Assembly (NCBI GenBank): GCA_023257525.1
Contig: JALRCB010000008.1
Coordinates: 1-21,703 of the forward strand
Direction of reading: 5' to 3'
From: Candidatus Nanopelagicales bacterium
Lineage (GTDB): Bacteria > Actinomycetota > Actinomycetes > S36-B12 > UBA5976
Length of the DNA: 21,703 nucleotides
Part shown: piece after piece, positions 6,938 through 15,876 of the stretch
How positions within the stretch are numbered: the first letter of the stretch is position 1
Layout: each line of letters begins with the position of its first letter
Position numbers and translations under genes: made by a program
Notes under the pieces: generated by a model
What the model was told of the DNA's origin: nothing
What the model saw: the letters and a program-made list of their open reading frames with translations, nothing else
The model's database searches: none

Positions 6938-7584
6938 TGTCACTTTCTGAATCGACTCGAGTACAAGCGCGCGAAATCATTTCGCGTTACCCGCAGGCCA
7001 GATCTGCACTTTTGCCAATGCTGCATTTAGTTCAGTCTGAAGAAGGCTATGTAAGCGCAGACGGTATTGCATTATGCGCGGATGAACTTTCCCTAACCAC
7101 AGCTGAAGTTGCTGCAGTAGCAACTTTCTACACTATGTATCACCGCAAGCCAGCTGGCGAATATCACATTGGTGTATGCATTAACCCGGGCTGTGGCATT
7201 CTCGGTGGCGATGCAATTTGGGAGAAGCTAAGTTCTCGCCTTGGTATCGGCCATGACGAAGTAACTCCAGATGGAAAAATATCGCTTGAGCGGATTGAAT
7301 GTCAGGCTGCCTGCACACACGCACCAGTTATGACTGCGAACTGGGAATTCTTGGACAACATGACACCCGAATCTGCAATTGATATAGTTGAAAAACTTGC
7401 CAGCGGCAAAGAAGTTATCAGCACCCGTGGGCCAAAGATTCGTACCTTTAAGGAAAACGAATTAACTTTGGCTGGCTTCGATGATGGCTTAGTTGATGAA
7501 GGCGTACAGGCCGATGAGCAAATGCTTGCCGGATTGAATCGCGCTAAGGAACTTGGCCAAACTGCACCAGGAGTAAAGAAATGA
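6937..7584 (+). CDS. nuoE: NADH-quinone oxidoreductase subunit E
   Basis: This is the 24-kDa thioredoxin-like subunit of the NADH-oxidising module, carrying the [2Fe-2S] cluster N1a beside the FMN in NuoF. It has 215 residues. The four ligands are Cys81 and Cys86 in CINPGC and Cys122 and Cys126 in ECQAAC. The N-terminal helical bundle is the usual NuoE form, with YPQARSALLPMLHLVQSEEGYVS running up to residue 40. A C-terminal tail of about 45 residues ends in LAGLNRAKELGQTAPG, a form I associate with actinobacterial NuoE. It overlaps nuoD by one base and nuoF by four bases (ATGA at 7581). Confidence 0.96.
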   Translation: MSLSESTRVQAREIISRYPQARSALLPMLHLVQSEEGYVSADGIALCADELSLTTAEVAAVATFYTMYHRKPAGEYHIGVCINPGCGILGGDAIWEKLSSRLGIGHDEVTPDGKISLERIECQAACTHAPVMTANWEFLDNMTPESAIDIVEKLASGKEVISTRGPKIRTFKENELTLAGFDDGLVDEGVQADEQMLAGLNRAKELGQTAPGVKK

Positions 7585-8882
7585 CATTAACTCCGGTACT
7601 CAGTGCCCATTGGGATGAAGTTGATTCCTACAAAATTACGGGCTACATGCGCCACGGCGGTTACACTGCATTCAAGAAGGCTTTCGCAACTGGCCCAGAT
7701 GACATCATTTCGATGGTTAAAGATTCAGGTCTGCGCGGACGTGGTGGCGCTGGATTCCCAACAGGCCTTAAGTGGAGCTTTGTTCCACAAGGCGATGGCA
7801 AACCGCACTACTTAGTTATCAACGCCGATGAGTCTGAACCAGGTGCTTGCAAAGACATTCCATTAATGATGGCTAACCCACACTCATTAATCGAAGGCAT
7901 CATCATTGCTTCATACGCAATGCGCGCTAACCACGCATTCATTTACATTCGTGGCGAAGTTCCACACGTTTTCCGTCGGGTTAATAATTCAATTCGCGAA
8001 GCTTATGCAGCCGGCTACCTTGGCAAGAACATCATGGGATCTGGATTTGATCTTGAAGTTGTTTTGCACGCCGGTGCCGGTGCTTACATTTGTGGTGAAG
8101 AAACTGCGCTACTGGATTCCCTTGAAGGTCGTCGCGGTCAGCCACGTTTGAAGCCACCGTTTCCTGCCGTCGCTGGACTTTATGCTTCACCATCTTGTGT
8201 AAACAACGTTGAGACAATTGCAAACATTCCATACATCGTTAACAACGGTGTTGATTGGTTCAAGTCATTCGGAACTGAAAAGTCACCAGGCTTCAAGTTG
8301 TTCGCAGTTTCTGGTCACGTAAATCGTCCAGGAATTTACGAAGCCCCACTTGGAATCACAATGCGTGAGCTTCTTGAGCATGCTGGGGGAGTTCGCGACG
8401 GTCACAAAGTTAAGTTCTGGTTACCAGGTGGATCTTCGGTTCCAATGCTGACTCCAGATTTACTTGATACTCCGTTAACTTACGAAGACATCGCAGCCGC
8501 TGGTTCCATGCTAGGCACTGGAACCCCAATGATTTTCGATGAAACAACTTCTGTAGTTCGCGCAGTAACTGGATGGTTGGCTTTCTACAAGCACGAATCA
8601 TGTGGCAAATGCACACCATGTCGGGAAGGCACTTGGTGGTTAAGTGATGTTCTGCATCGATTCGAAGATGGCCATGGCACTGAATCTGATCTAGATAAGT
8701 TGATCGATATCTGCTCGCAAATTGCTGGTCGTTCCTTCTGCGCTCTTGGTGATGCTGCCGCAACACCATTCCCAGCAGCGCTTAAGTACTTCCGCGATGA
8801 ATTTGTGCAGGCGACTAATACGCCAGCTAACGAAAGCTTTGATCCAGTTGCCGCCACAGTATTTGCAGGAGCGACTCGATGA
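7581..8882 (+). CDS. nuoF: NADH-quinone oxidoreductase subunit F (NADH/FMN-binding)
   Basis: This is the 51-kDa subunit, where NADH binds and reduces FMN. Electrons then pass to the [4Fe-4S] cluster N3. It has 433 residues. The Gly-rich FMN/NADH motif LRGRGGAGFP is at 51-60, with the second nucleotide-site block NADESEPG at 81-88. N3 is ligated by Cys341, Cys344 and Cys347 in ESCGKCTPCREG and by Cys387 in SFCALGD. CGEETALLDSLEGRRGQPR (171-189) is also the expected block. Together with nuoE and nuoG this shows a complete NADH-input module, so the main complex really is NADH-linked. ATGA overlaps occur at both ends. Confidence 0.97.
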   Translation: MTLTPVLSAHWDEVDSYKITGYMRHGGYTAFKKAFATGPDDIISMVKDSGLRGRGGAGFPTGLKWSFVPQGDGKPHYLVINADESEPGACKDIPLMMANPHSLIEGIIIASYAMRANHAFIYIRGEVPHVFRRVNNSIREAYAAGYLGKNIMGSGFDLEVVLHAGAGAYICGEETALLDSLEGRRGQPRLKPPFPAVAGLYASPSCVNNVETIANIPYIVNNGVDWFKSFGTEKSPGFKLFAVSGHVNRPGIYEAPLGITMRELLEHAGGVRDGHKVKFWLPGGSSVPMLTPDLLDTPLTYEDIAAAGSMLGTGTPMIFDETTSVVRAVTGWLAFYKHESCGKCTPCREGTWWLSDVLHRFEDGHGTESDLDKLIDICSQIAGRSFCALGDAAATPFPAALKYFRDEFVQATNTPANESFDPVAATVFAGATR

Positions 8883-11095
8883 CCGTAACCACACAAACTG
8901 TTACTGTCACCGTTGATGGCGTAGTAGTTGAAGTTCCAGCGGGAACTTTAATCATTCGCGTTGCCGAAATGCTTGGCACTGCAATTCCACGTTTCTGTGA
9001 TCACCCACTTTTAGATCCAGTTGCCGCCTGCCGCATGTGTCTGGTTGAAATTGAAGGACAAGGTAAGCCACAACCTTCATGTGCAGTCACAGTTGCTGAT
9101 GGCATGGTTATCAAAACTCAGCACACCAGTGAAATGGCCGAAAAGGCTCAAGCCGGTGTCATGGAGTTCTTACTAATTAATCACCCACTTGATTGCCCAA
9201 TTTGCGACAAGGGTGGCGAGTGCCCATTACAAAACCAGGCAATGACAAATGGCCAAGGTGAAACAAGATTCGAAGGCACCAAGCGAACTTTTCCAAAGCC
9301 AATCAATGTGAGCGCTCAAGTTCTGCTTGATCGTGAGCGCTGCGTATCTTGTGCTCGTTGTACTCGCTTCGCAGACCAAATTGCTGGCGATCCATTCATT
9401 GAATTGTTAGAACGCGGTGCAAAGCAACAAGTTGGAACCTCGGAAGATCAGCCGTTTGATTCATACTTCTCTGGAAACACAATTCAGATCTGTCCAGTTG
9501 GTGCGTTGACTAGTGCAAAGTACCGTTTCCGTTCCCGTCCGTTTGATTTAGTGAGCACACCTACTGCATGTGAACACTGCGCAAGTGGTTGTGCGCTGCG
9601 TACTGACGTTCGTCGCAGCACAGTTATGCGTCGCTTGGCTTGGGATGCACCTGAAGTTAATGAAGAGTGGAACTGTGACAAGGGTCGATTTGCATTCCCA
9701 TACACAAACGAAGGTCGCTTAACTCATCCATTGGTTCGTGACGATGCAGGCAACTTAGTTCCAGCCTCATGGCCAGAAGCATTGCGAGTAGCAGCTGCTG
9801 GATTAGCAAAGACTGGAAAAGCAACTGCAGTTTTAACCGGTGGGCGAGTAACTGTTGAAGATGCGCATGCTTACGCATCGTTTGCCAGAGAAGTTCTTGG
9901 CACAAACGATGTTGACTTCCGCGCTCGCGCAGTAAGTAACGAAGAGACTGCATTCCTAGCCAATCATGTAGCTAAAAAGGGCCTTGAGGTAACTTACGGA
10001 GACTTAGAAGCTGCGAAGAGTGTGCTTTTGGTTTCGTTTGAACCAGAAGATGAATCACCAATTGTTTTCTTGCGTCTTCGCAAAGCAGCATTAAGTGGCA
10101 CAACAAAGGTTTACTCAGTTGCGCCTTACACAAGTGCTGGTCTTGCCAAGATGAAGGGAACTTTACTAACTGCAGGTCCACGCGAAGAAGTATCAGTAAT
10201 TGCTTCCGCGGCAACCCATCTTTCAGGTGACAGCGTGATTTTGGTTGGCGAACGTGCCGCCCAAACTCCAGGTGCCCTCACTGCTATAGCAGAACTAGTT
10301 GCAAAGACTGGCGCCAAGTTGGCTTGGATCCCGCGTCGTGCAGGTGATCGCGGCGCGCTTGACGCCGGCTTACTTCCAATTGATGGTCGCAATACTTCTG
10401 AAATTGTTGCCGATGCTGGATCAGCAATTAAGGGACTAGTAGTAGGTGGCGTTTCGCCTGAAGATGTTGATGGCGACCTAATGTCTGCAATTGAAAAAGC
10501 GCAGTTCGTAGTTTCGCTTGAAACTCGCCACACAGATGTAACTGCAGAAGCAGATGTAGTTCTGCCAGTTGCAGTTGTAACTGAAAAAGCCGGAACTTTC
10601 CGTAACTGGGAAGGCCGCGACCGAAGCTTTGGTGCGGTCATTCCAACCCCAGGCGCACTAAGTGATGCCGATGTTCTTGGTGAGTTAGCTCGCGAACTTG
10701 GAAAATCACTTTCAGTTACCGATTTCTGGGCCACTGCAACTAAGCCTGCATTAAAAGCCGATGCAGCACCTGTTGAGACAGTCGGGAACGGCCAAGCTGT
10801 GCTTTCCACATGGCGTCACTTGCTCGATAAGGGTTCATTGCAAAGTGGAGAACCATACCTAGCGGCAACTGCCAGAGTTGCAGTAGTTCGAGTTAGCCCA
10901 GCGACTGCACAAAAGTTGAACTTAGTTGATGGCGCAACTGCGACCGTAAGTTGCTGTGGCAATAGTGCCAGTGCGCCACTGATTGTCACTGCTGGAATGT
11001 CCGATGACGTTGTCTGGTTGCCAGCAAATAGCGAGGGTAGTTCTTTGAACTTGTCATCTGGCTGTGTTGTTGACGTTGCAACGGGAGGTAACTAA
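8879..11095 (+). CDS. nuoG: NADH-quinone oxidoreductase subunit G
   Basis: This is the 75-kDa iron-sulfur subunit that wires electrons from NuoF toward N2. It has 738 residues, slightly short for actinobacterial NuoG as I recall. All clusters can be placed. The [2Fe-2S] cluster N1b uses Cys40, Cys51, Cys54 and Cys68. N5 uses His102, Cys106, Cys109 and Cys115 (HPLDCPICDKGGEC). N4 uses Cys155, Cys158, Cys161 and Cys205. The off-path N7 cluster uses Cys231, Cys234, Cys238 and Cys266 (CEHCASGC...NC). N7 is found in E. coli and Thermus type enzymes and is missing from mitochondrial ones. The rest is the degenerate molybdopterin-oxidoreductase-like domain. It overlaps nuoF (ATGA) and nuoH (TAATG). 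Confidence 0.96.
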   Translation: MTVTTQTVTVTVDGVVVEVPAGTLIIRVAEMLGTAIPRFCDHPLLDPVAACRMCLVEIEGQGKPQPSCAVTVADGMVIKTQHTSEMAEKAQAGVMEFLLINHPLDCPICDKGGECPLQNQAMTNGQGETRFEGTKRTFPKPINVSAQVLLDRERCVSCARCTRFADQIAGDPFIELLERGAKQQVGTSEDQPFDSYFSGNTIQICPVGALTSAKYRFRSRPFDLVSTPTACEHCASGCALRTDVRRSTVMRRLAWDAPEVNEEWNCDKGRFAFPYTNEGRLTHPLVRDDAGNLVPASWPEALRVAAAGLAKTGKATAVLTGGRVTVEDAHAYASFAREVLGTNDVDFRARAVSNEETAFLANHVAKKGLEVTYGDLEAAKSVLLVSFEPEDESPIVFLRLRKAALSGTTKVYSVAPYTSAGLAKMKGTLLTAGPREEVSVIASAATHLSGDSVILVGERAAQTPGALTAIAELVAKTGAKLAWIPRRAGDRGALDAGLLPIDGRNTSEIVADAGSAIKGLVVGGVSPEDVDGDLMSAIEKAQFVVSLETRHTDVTAEADVVLPVAVVTEKAGTFRNWEGRDRSFGAVIPTPGALSDADVLGELARELGKSLSVTDFWATATKPALKADAAPVETVGNGQAVLSTWRHLLDKGSLQSGEPYLAATARVAVVRVSPATAQKLNLVDGATATVSCCGNSASAPLIVTAGMSDDVVWLPANSEGSSLNLSSGCVVDVATGGN

Positions 11096-12438
11096 TGTTT
11101 CGCTCCCAAGCGCAAGGTGATCTAAGTATTTTTGGAAATGACCCAGCTGCAGTTATTGCGGTTAAGGTTCTAGGAATTTTTGTAATTATGGTTCTGATGA
11201 CTTTGCTTACTATTTGGGCAGAGCGTCGCGTTGTTGGTCGTATGCAAATGCGAATCGGACCAAACCGGGTCGGACCATTTGGTTTACTTCAGTCATTGAT
11301 GGACGGAATTAAGTTAGCCCTTAAGGAAGAAATCATTCCAAAGGGTGCCCACTTAGCGGTTTACGTAATGGCACCAGTTATCGCAGCCACCACAGCATTC
11401 TTAACATTTGCCGTAATCCCACTGGGTCCTGAAGTTTCGATTTTTGGCACAGTGACTCCACTTCAACTGACCGACTTCCCAGTTTCAGTTTTATATATAT
11501 TGGCAATTGCATCCGTTGGAATTTACGGAATCGTGCTTGCTGGTTGGTCCTCAGGCTCGATCTACCCGCTACTTGGTGGACTTCGTTCTTCAGCCCAGAT
11601 GATCAGCTACGAAATTGCAATGGGACTTTCGTTTGTTGCGGTATTCCTTTATGCCGAGTCAATGTCAACTTCGCAGATTGTCGCAGCACAAGAACCAATG
11701 TGGTACATCGTGCTACTACTTCCGTCTTTCATCATCTACACAACTGCAATGGTTGGCGAAACTAACCGTGCGCCATTTGACTTACCGGAAGCTGAAGGCG
11801 AACTTGTTGGTGGTTTCCACACTGAGTACTCATCTTTGAAGTTCGCATTGTTCTTCTTGGCTGAGTACGTAAACATGGTTACTGTTTCAGCACTTGCCAC
11901 GACTTTGTTCCTTGGTGGCTGGCGCGCACCTTGGCCAATCTCGCTGTGGGATCAGGCCAATGTCGGTTGGTGGCCAATGCTTTGGTTCTTTGGCAAGGTT
12001 TTCGCATTCATCTTTGTATTCATCTGGCTACGCGGAACGCTACCTCGTTTGCGTTATGACCAATTCATGAAGTTTGGTTGGAAATTCTTGATCCCAGTCT
12101 CCATCGCTTGGATCTTGATCGTTGCAATCGCTCGCTACTTGCGCAACACCGGTGGCTTAGAGTCGCGTAACTTGCTGTTTGCGGCCAGTGCAGTGCTAAT
12201 CGTGATTGTTTTGATTTCATACACACTTGATTTACGACGCAAGAAATCTGACGAAGTTGAAGAGCAACGAGCTGCGTTAGAAGCCGAGCAAGACTTCGAT
12301 CCTTTTGCTGGTGGATTCCCAGTTCCACCAATGCCAGGTCAAGTTGCTCAGCCATCACGCCACGCAAAGGTAACGATTTCAAGCGGTGCCCCTGCATCTC
12401 AGGTCGTAACGGAAACTACGGAGGGCACCAATGTCTAA
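11095..12438 (+). CDS. nuoH: NADH-quinone oxidoreductase subunit H
   Basis: This membrane subunit joins the peripheral and membrane arms and lines the quinone tunnel. It has 447 residues. AERRVVGRMQMRIGPNRVGP (42-61) and the acidic loop NRAPFDLPEAEGELVGGFHTEYSS are the strong NuoH signatures. After the last hydrophobic helix comes a C-terminal soluble tail of about 65 residues containing FDPFAGGFPVPPMPGQ, an extension I know from actinobacterial NuoH and absent from E. coli. The start has the clearest Shine-Dalgarno of the operon, GGGAGG (11083-11088), six bases upstream, and overlaps the nuoG stop by one base. The 3' end overlaps nuoI by eight bases. Confidence 0.96.
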   Translation: MFRSQAQGDLSIFGNDPAAVIAVKVLGIFVIMVLMTLLTIWAERRVVGRMQMRIGPNRVGPFGLLQSLMDGIKLALKEEIIPKGAHLAVYVMAPVIAATTAFLTFAVIPLGPEVSIFGTVTPLQLTDFPVSVLYILAIASVGIYGIVLAGWSSGSIYPLLGGLRSSAQMISYEIAMGLSFVAVFLYAESMSTSQIVAAQEPMWYIVLLLPSFIIYTTAMVGETNRAPFDLPEAEGELVGGFHTEYSSLKFALFFLAEYVNMVTVSALATTLFLGGWRAPWPISLWDQANVGWWPMLWFFGKVFAFIFVFIWLRGTLPRLRYDQFMKFGWKFLIPVSIAWILIVAIARYLRNTGGLESRNLLFAASAVLIVIVLISYTLDLRRKKSDEVEEQRAALEAEQDFDPFAGGFPVPPMPGQVAQPSRHAKVTISSGAPASQVVTETTEGTNV

Positions 12439-12979
12439 AGTTCCACAAGTTATCCGTGGATTCGGAGTTACTTTCTTATCGATGTTCAAGAAGGTGACAA
12501 CAGAGCAGTACCCGGAAGAGAAGGATAAGTATCCACCAAAGCCTCGCTTCCATGGTCGTCACCAGCTAAACCGGCATCCAGACGGTTTAGAAAAATGCAT
12601 TGGCTGTGAGTTGTGTGCTTGGGCTTGTCCGGCGGACGCCATTTATGTTGAAGGTGCGGACAACACTGAAGAAGAACGTTTCTCACCAGGAGAGCGTTAC
12701 GGCCGGACTTATCAAATCAATTACTTACGCTGCATTCTTTGTGGTTTATGCATTGAGGCATGCCCAACCAGAGCGCTAACCATGACCAATGAATATGAAC
12801 TAGCCGATGACAGTCGCGAGAAATTGATTTTCACAAAAGAAGATCTACTTGCTCCGCTTTTGGCTGGTATGGAACTTCCACCTCATGACATGGCTCCAGG
12901 TACAACTGCAATCGATTACTACGAAGGCAAAGTTGGCAGCAGCCCAACACCAAGCGCCGTAAAAGTAGGTGACGAATAG
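12431..12979 (+). CDS. nuoI: NADH-quinone oxidoreductase subunit I
   Basis: This 23-kDa ferredoxin-like subunit carries two [4Fe-4S] clusters, N6a and N6b, passing electrons to N2. It has 182 residues. The two CxxCxxCxxxCP motifs are Cys56, Cys59, Cys62, Cys66 (CIGCELCAWACP) and Cys101, Cys104, Cys107, Cys111 (CILCGLCIEACP). The N-terminal amphipathic segment and FHGRHQLNRHPDGLEKC are typical. It starts inside the last codons of nuoH (eight-base overlap), and its TAG shares one base with the GTG of nuoJ. Confidence 0.97.
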   Translation: MSKVPQVIRGFGVTFLSMFKKVTTEQYPEEKDKYPPKPRFHGRHQLNRHPDGLEKCIGCELCAWACPADAIYVEGADNTEEERFSPGERYGRTYQINYLRCILCGLCIEACPTRALTMTNEYELADDSREKLIFTKEDLLAPLLAGMELPPHDMAPGTTAIDYYEGKVGSSPTPSAVKVGDE

Positions 12980-13707
12980 TGAATGGTGAGAGCGTAGTTT
13001 TTTGGGTCTCGGGTACGTTCGCTGTTGTTGGTGCACTTGGCATGGTGGTTTCCAAGAAGGCAGTGCACAGTGCGCTGTGGGTTGCTTTTGCGATGATCAA
13101 CATTGCAGTTCTTTACTTCACACTTGAAGCACCATTCCTAGGAACCACCCAGATCATCGTTTATACCGGTGCAGTCATGATGCTGTTCCTTTTCGTACTG
13201 ATGATTGTTGGTGTGGATTCCTCTGATTCACTTTTGGAAACCATCAAAGGTCAAAGACTGCTAGCTGCGTTGTTCGCATTAACTTTCGGTGGCGTGGTTG
13301 TTGCATCAATTGCCAGCACATTAGCTTCACCGTCCGCAGGCTTAGCAATTGCTAATGCTGGCTATGGCGGGCATTTGCAAGCGATTGCTTTTTTGGTGTT
13401 TGGACAATACCTATTTGCATTTGAAGTTTTGTCGGCGCTACTTATTACGGCAGCCCTGGGTGCGATGGTTCTTGCACATAACGAAAGATGGGCACCTCGA
13501 AAGACTCAGGATCAATTGCAGCGGGAACGCACTCTGGGTAACCATGTAACTCCGTTGCCAGCACCAGGTGTAATGGCCAGAAATAACTCGGTTGATACCC
13601 CAGCATTGCTACCTGACGGATCAACCTCGATTGAATCACTGCCAAACGCATTCCGCGGTGAAGGCAAAGTTGCCAAGCCAAACTCAATTGAGGAGGCAGG
13701 CAAGTGA
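12979..13707 (+). CDS. nuoJ: NADH-quinone oxidoreductase subunit J
   Basis: This small membrane subunit of complex I takes part in coupling quinone reduction to proton pumping. It has 242 residues. The five-helix core occupies about residues 5-175. The conserved third helix is IIVYTGAVMMLFLFVLM, the site of a characteristic bulge in solved structures. After WAPRK a hydrophilic tail of about 65 residues continues to the end, longer than in E. coli NuoJ but common in Actinobacteria as far as I recall. The GTG start overlaps the nuoI stop by one base, and the stop overlaps nuoK (GTGA at 13704). Confidence 0.95.
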   Translation: MNGESVVFWVSGTFAVVGALGMVVSKKAVHSALWVAFAMINIAVLYFTLEAPFLGTTQIIVYTGAVMMLFLFVLMIVGVDSSDSLLETIKGQRLLAALFALTFGGVVVASIASTLASPSAGLAIANAGYGGHLQAIAFLVFGQYLFAFEVLSALLITAALGAMVLAHNERWAPRKTQDQLQRERTLGNHVTPLPAPGVMARNNSVDTPALLPDGSTSIESLPNAFRGEGKVAKPNSIEEAGK

Positions 13708-14003
13708 ATCCAAATAATTACTTAATTCTTGCTGCCATTCTCTTTACCATCGGGGTTTATGGTGTGCTGGTTCGCAGAAATGCGATCATCGTTTTCATGA
13801 GCGTTGAATTAATGCTCAACGCTGCAAATCTTGCTTTCGTTGCCGCAGCCCGTAACACCGGAACCCTTGATGGACTCGTGGTTGCTTTCTTCGTAATGGT
13901 TGTTGCAGCAGCTGAAGTTGTAGTTGGACTTGCAATTATCGTGACAATTTTCCGAACTCGTCGATCAGCCTCGATCGACGAAGCAAGTCTGATGAAGTAC
14001 TAA
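13704..14003 (+). CDS. nuoK: NADH-quinone oxidoreductase subunit K
   Basis: This 99-residue membrane subunit has three hydrophobic helices and is related to MnhC/MrpC antiporter subunits. The two membrane glutamates needed for proton transfer are visible: Glu35 in SVELMLNAANL and Glu71 in VAAAEVVVGLAI, matching Glu36 and Glu72 of E. coli. It starts with GTG and overlaps nuoJ by four bases. Its final codons contain a strong inverted repeat (13958-13981), described separately, just before nuoL. Confidence 0.96.
   Translation: MNPNNYLILAAILFTIGVYGVLVRRNAIIVFMSVELMLNAANLAFVAAARNTGTLDGLVVAFFVMVVAAAEVVVGLAIIVTIFRTRRSASIDEASLMKY
13958..13981 (+). repeat. Inverted repeat (9-bp stem, 6-base loop) at the end of nuoK
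   Basis: TCGTCGATC and GATCGACGA form a perfect 9-bp stem around the six-base loop AGCCTC. The element lies in the last codons of nuoK and ends 20 bases before the nuoL ribosome-binding site AAAGGA (14002-14007). No T-run follows, so it is not an intrinsic terminator. It could mark an RNA-processing site or stabilise one segment of the message. The same bases encode ordinary NuoK C-terminal residues, so chance is possible. Confidence 0.5.
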
Positions 14004-14014
14004 AGGAACTGAAC

Positions 14015-15874
14015 ATGATTGCCGCTCTTATTGGTCTGCCATTACTTGGCGCCACAGTGCTCTTGCTCGGGGGCCGTCGTACCAACGCCTGGGGACATTT
14101 CTTAGCTGTTGCAATGTCTGCTGCTTCATTCTTACTTGGCGCATTTTTGTTCATTCAAATGGTTGGTAAGTCAGAAGAAGAACGTGAAATCGGACAGCAC
14201 TTATTCGATTGGATCTCGGTCGGAGCCTTTCAAATCCCATTTGGTTTACACCTAGATCAGTTATCGATTGTTTTCGTACTTTTGATTACTGGCGTTGGAA
14301 CTTTGATTCACATTTACTCGATTGGGTACATGGAGCACGACCCTAATCGTCGTCGCTTCTTTGCCTACTTGAACTTATTCGTAGCAGCAATGTTGCTTTT
14401 AGTTCTTGCTGACAACTACTTCTTGCTTTACGTCGGTTGGGAAGGTGTTGGCCTTGCCTCTTACCTTTTGATCAGTTTCTACCAACAAAAGCCAAGTGCA
14501 GCTACTGCTGGCAAGAAAGCGTTTATCGTAAACCGCGTTGGTGACGTCGGTCTATCACTAGCAATCATGTTGATGTTTGTAACGTTTGGAACCGTAACGT
14601 TTGAAGGTGTAGATGCCGCTGTTGCGTCCGGGTCATCATCCACAGTTACTTGGATCGGTCTGGCGTTACTTCTTGCCGCTTGTGGAAAGAGCGCACAATT
14701 CCCATTGCAATCTTGGTTACTTGATGCGATGGAGGGTCCAACTCCAGTTTCGGCACTGATTCACGCGGCAACCATGGTTACTGCTGGTGTCTATTTGATT
14801 GTCAGAGCTCATGCCATTTTTGATCTATCCGAAACTGCCCGAACCGCAGTAGTAATTGTTGGTGCAATTACTTTGTTACTTGGTGCATTCATCGGAACTG
14901 CAAAAGACGATATCAAGAAGGGTCTAGCAGGTTCGACCATGAGCCAAATCGGTTACATGGTTCTAGCTGCTGGACTTGGCCCAGTTGGCTATGTCTTTGC
15001 AATCTTCCACTTACTCACTCACGGTATGTTCAAAGCCGGACTATTCCTTGGTGCGGGATCAGTTATGCATGGCATGCATGACGATGTGAATATGCGTCAC
15101 TACGGCGCACTGCGCACCATGATGAAGATTACGTACGCAACATTTGGTCTTGGTTTCTTGGCGATTATTGGCGTACCGCCTTTTGCCGGATTCTGGTCGA
15201 AAGATGAAATCATTTATGTGGCCTTTAGCCAAAGTTTGATAATTGGTCTGGCAACTTTGCTTGGCGCTGGTGTTACTGCCTTCTACATGACACGCATGAT
15301 GGCCATGACATTCTTTGGTGAAGCTCGCTGGGAAGACGACGTTCATCCGCACGAGTCTCCAGCCGTAATGACAATCCCAATGATTGTGTTAGCGCTGGGT
15401 TCAGTCTTTGGTGGCATGGCGATGTTGTTTGTTGGTGACATCGAGCACTGGTTAGAGCCTGTGACTGGATTTGCGAAACCAGAACATTCAGTTTCACATT
15501 CAGTTTTGATCCCAATCACACTTGCCGTTGTTCTAGGTGGGGCACTGTTCGCTTGGTTGCGATACGGTCGCCGACCAGTTCCGGTTGTGGCGCCAACAGA
15601 TGTTCGCTTCCTAACTCGCGCAGCCAGAGCAGATGCTTACGGCGATGCGCTAAACGAAGCCGCGTTCATGCGCCCTGGCCAGTATTTGACTCGCTCGCTT
15701 ACCTGGTTTGATTCCAAAGCGATTGATGGCTTAGTCAGTGGCCTTGCTGCTTCGATTGGTGGCCTATCGGCTCGCGCTCGACGACTTCAGAACGGTTACG
15801 CACGTTCTTACGCAGTAACTATGCTCGGTGGCGCAGTTTTGATTGCGCTCATACTTCTACTAGTGAGGCTTTAA
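14015..15874 (+). CDS. nuoL: NADH-quinone oxidoreductase subunit L
   Basis: This is the distal antiporter-like proton-pumping subunit. It has 619 residues with many transmembrane helices and the long lateral helix region toward the C-terminus. Key residues for proton translocation can be placed: Glu143 in VGWEGVGLASYLL, Asp177 in NRVGD, Lys225 in ACGKSAQFPLQSWLLDAMEG and His250 in SALIHAATMVTAGVYL. The ATG is supported by AAAGGA (14002-14007), seven bases upstream. It is one of the few nuo genes not overlapping its upstream neighbour, with 11 bases after nuoK. It ends two bases before the nuoM start. Confidence 0.97.
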   Translation: MIAALIGLPLLGATVLLLGGRRTNAWGHFLAVAMSAASFLLGAFLFIQMVGKSEEEREIGQHLFDWISVGAFQIPFGLHLDQLSIVFVLLITGVGTLIHIYSIGYMEHDPNRRRFFAYLNLFVAAMLLLVLADNYFLLYVGWEGVGLASYLLISFYQQKPSAATAGKKAFIVNRVGDVGLSLAIMLMFVTFGTVTFEGVDAAVASGSSSTVTWIGLALLLAACGKSAQFPLQSWLLDAMEGPTPVSALIHAATMVTAGVYLIVRAHAIFDLSETARTAVVIVGAITLLLGAFIGTAKDDIKKGLAGSTMSQIGYMVLAAGLGPVGYVFAIFHLLTHGMFKAGLFLGAGSVMHGMHDDVNMRHYGALRTMMKITYATFGLGFLAIIGVPPFAGFWSKDEIIYVAFSQSLIIGLATLLGAGVTAFYMTRMMAMTFFGEARWEDDVHPHESPAVMTIPMIVLALGSVFGGMAMLFVGDIEHWLEPVTGFAKPEHSVSHSVLIPITLAVVLGGALFAWLRYGRRPVPVVAPTDVRFLTRAARADAYGDALNEAAFMRPGQYLTRSLTWFDSKAIDGLVSGLAASIGGLSARARRLQNGYARSYAVTMLGGAVLIALILLLVRL

Positions 15875-15876
15875 TC

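Noticed and set aside
8410..8896. Several minus-strand open frames around the nuoF-nuoG junction
   Set aside because: They are all antisense to conserved complex I coding sequence and overlap one another in different frames, and none has a recognisable domain.
10126..10809. A 227-codon open frame on the minus strand inside nuoG
   Set aside because: It is antisense to the well-conserved nuoG, is rich in Ser/Thr/Ala/Pro as expected of a shadow frame, and shows no recognisable motif.
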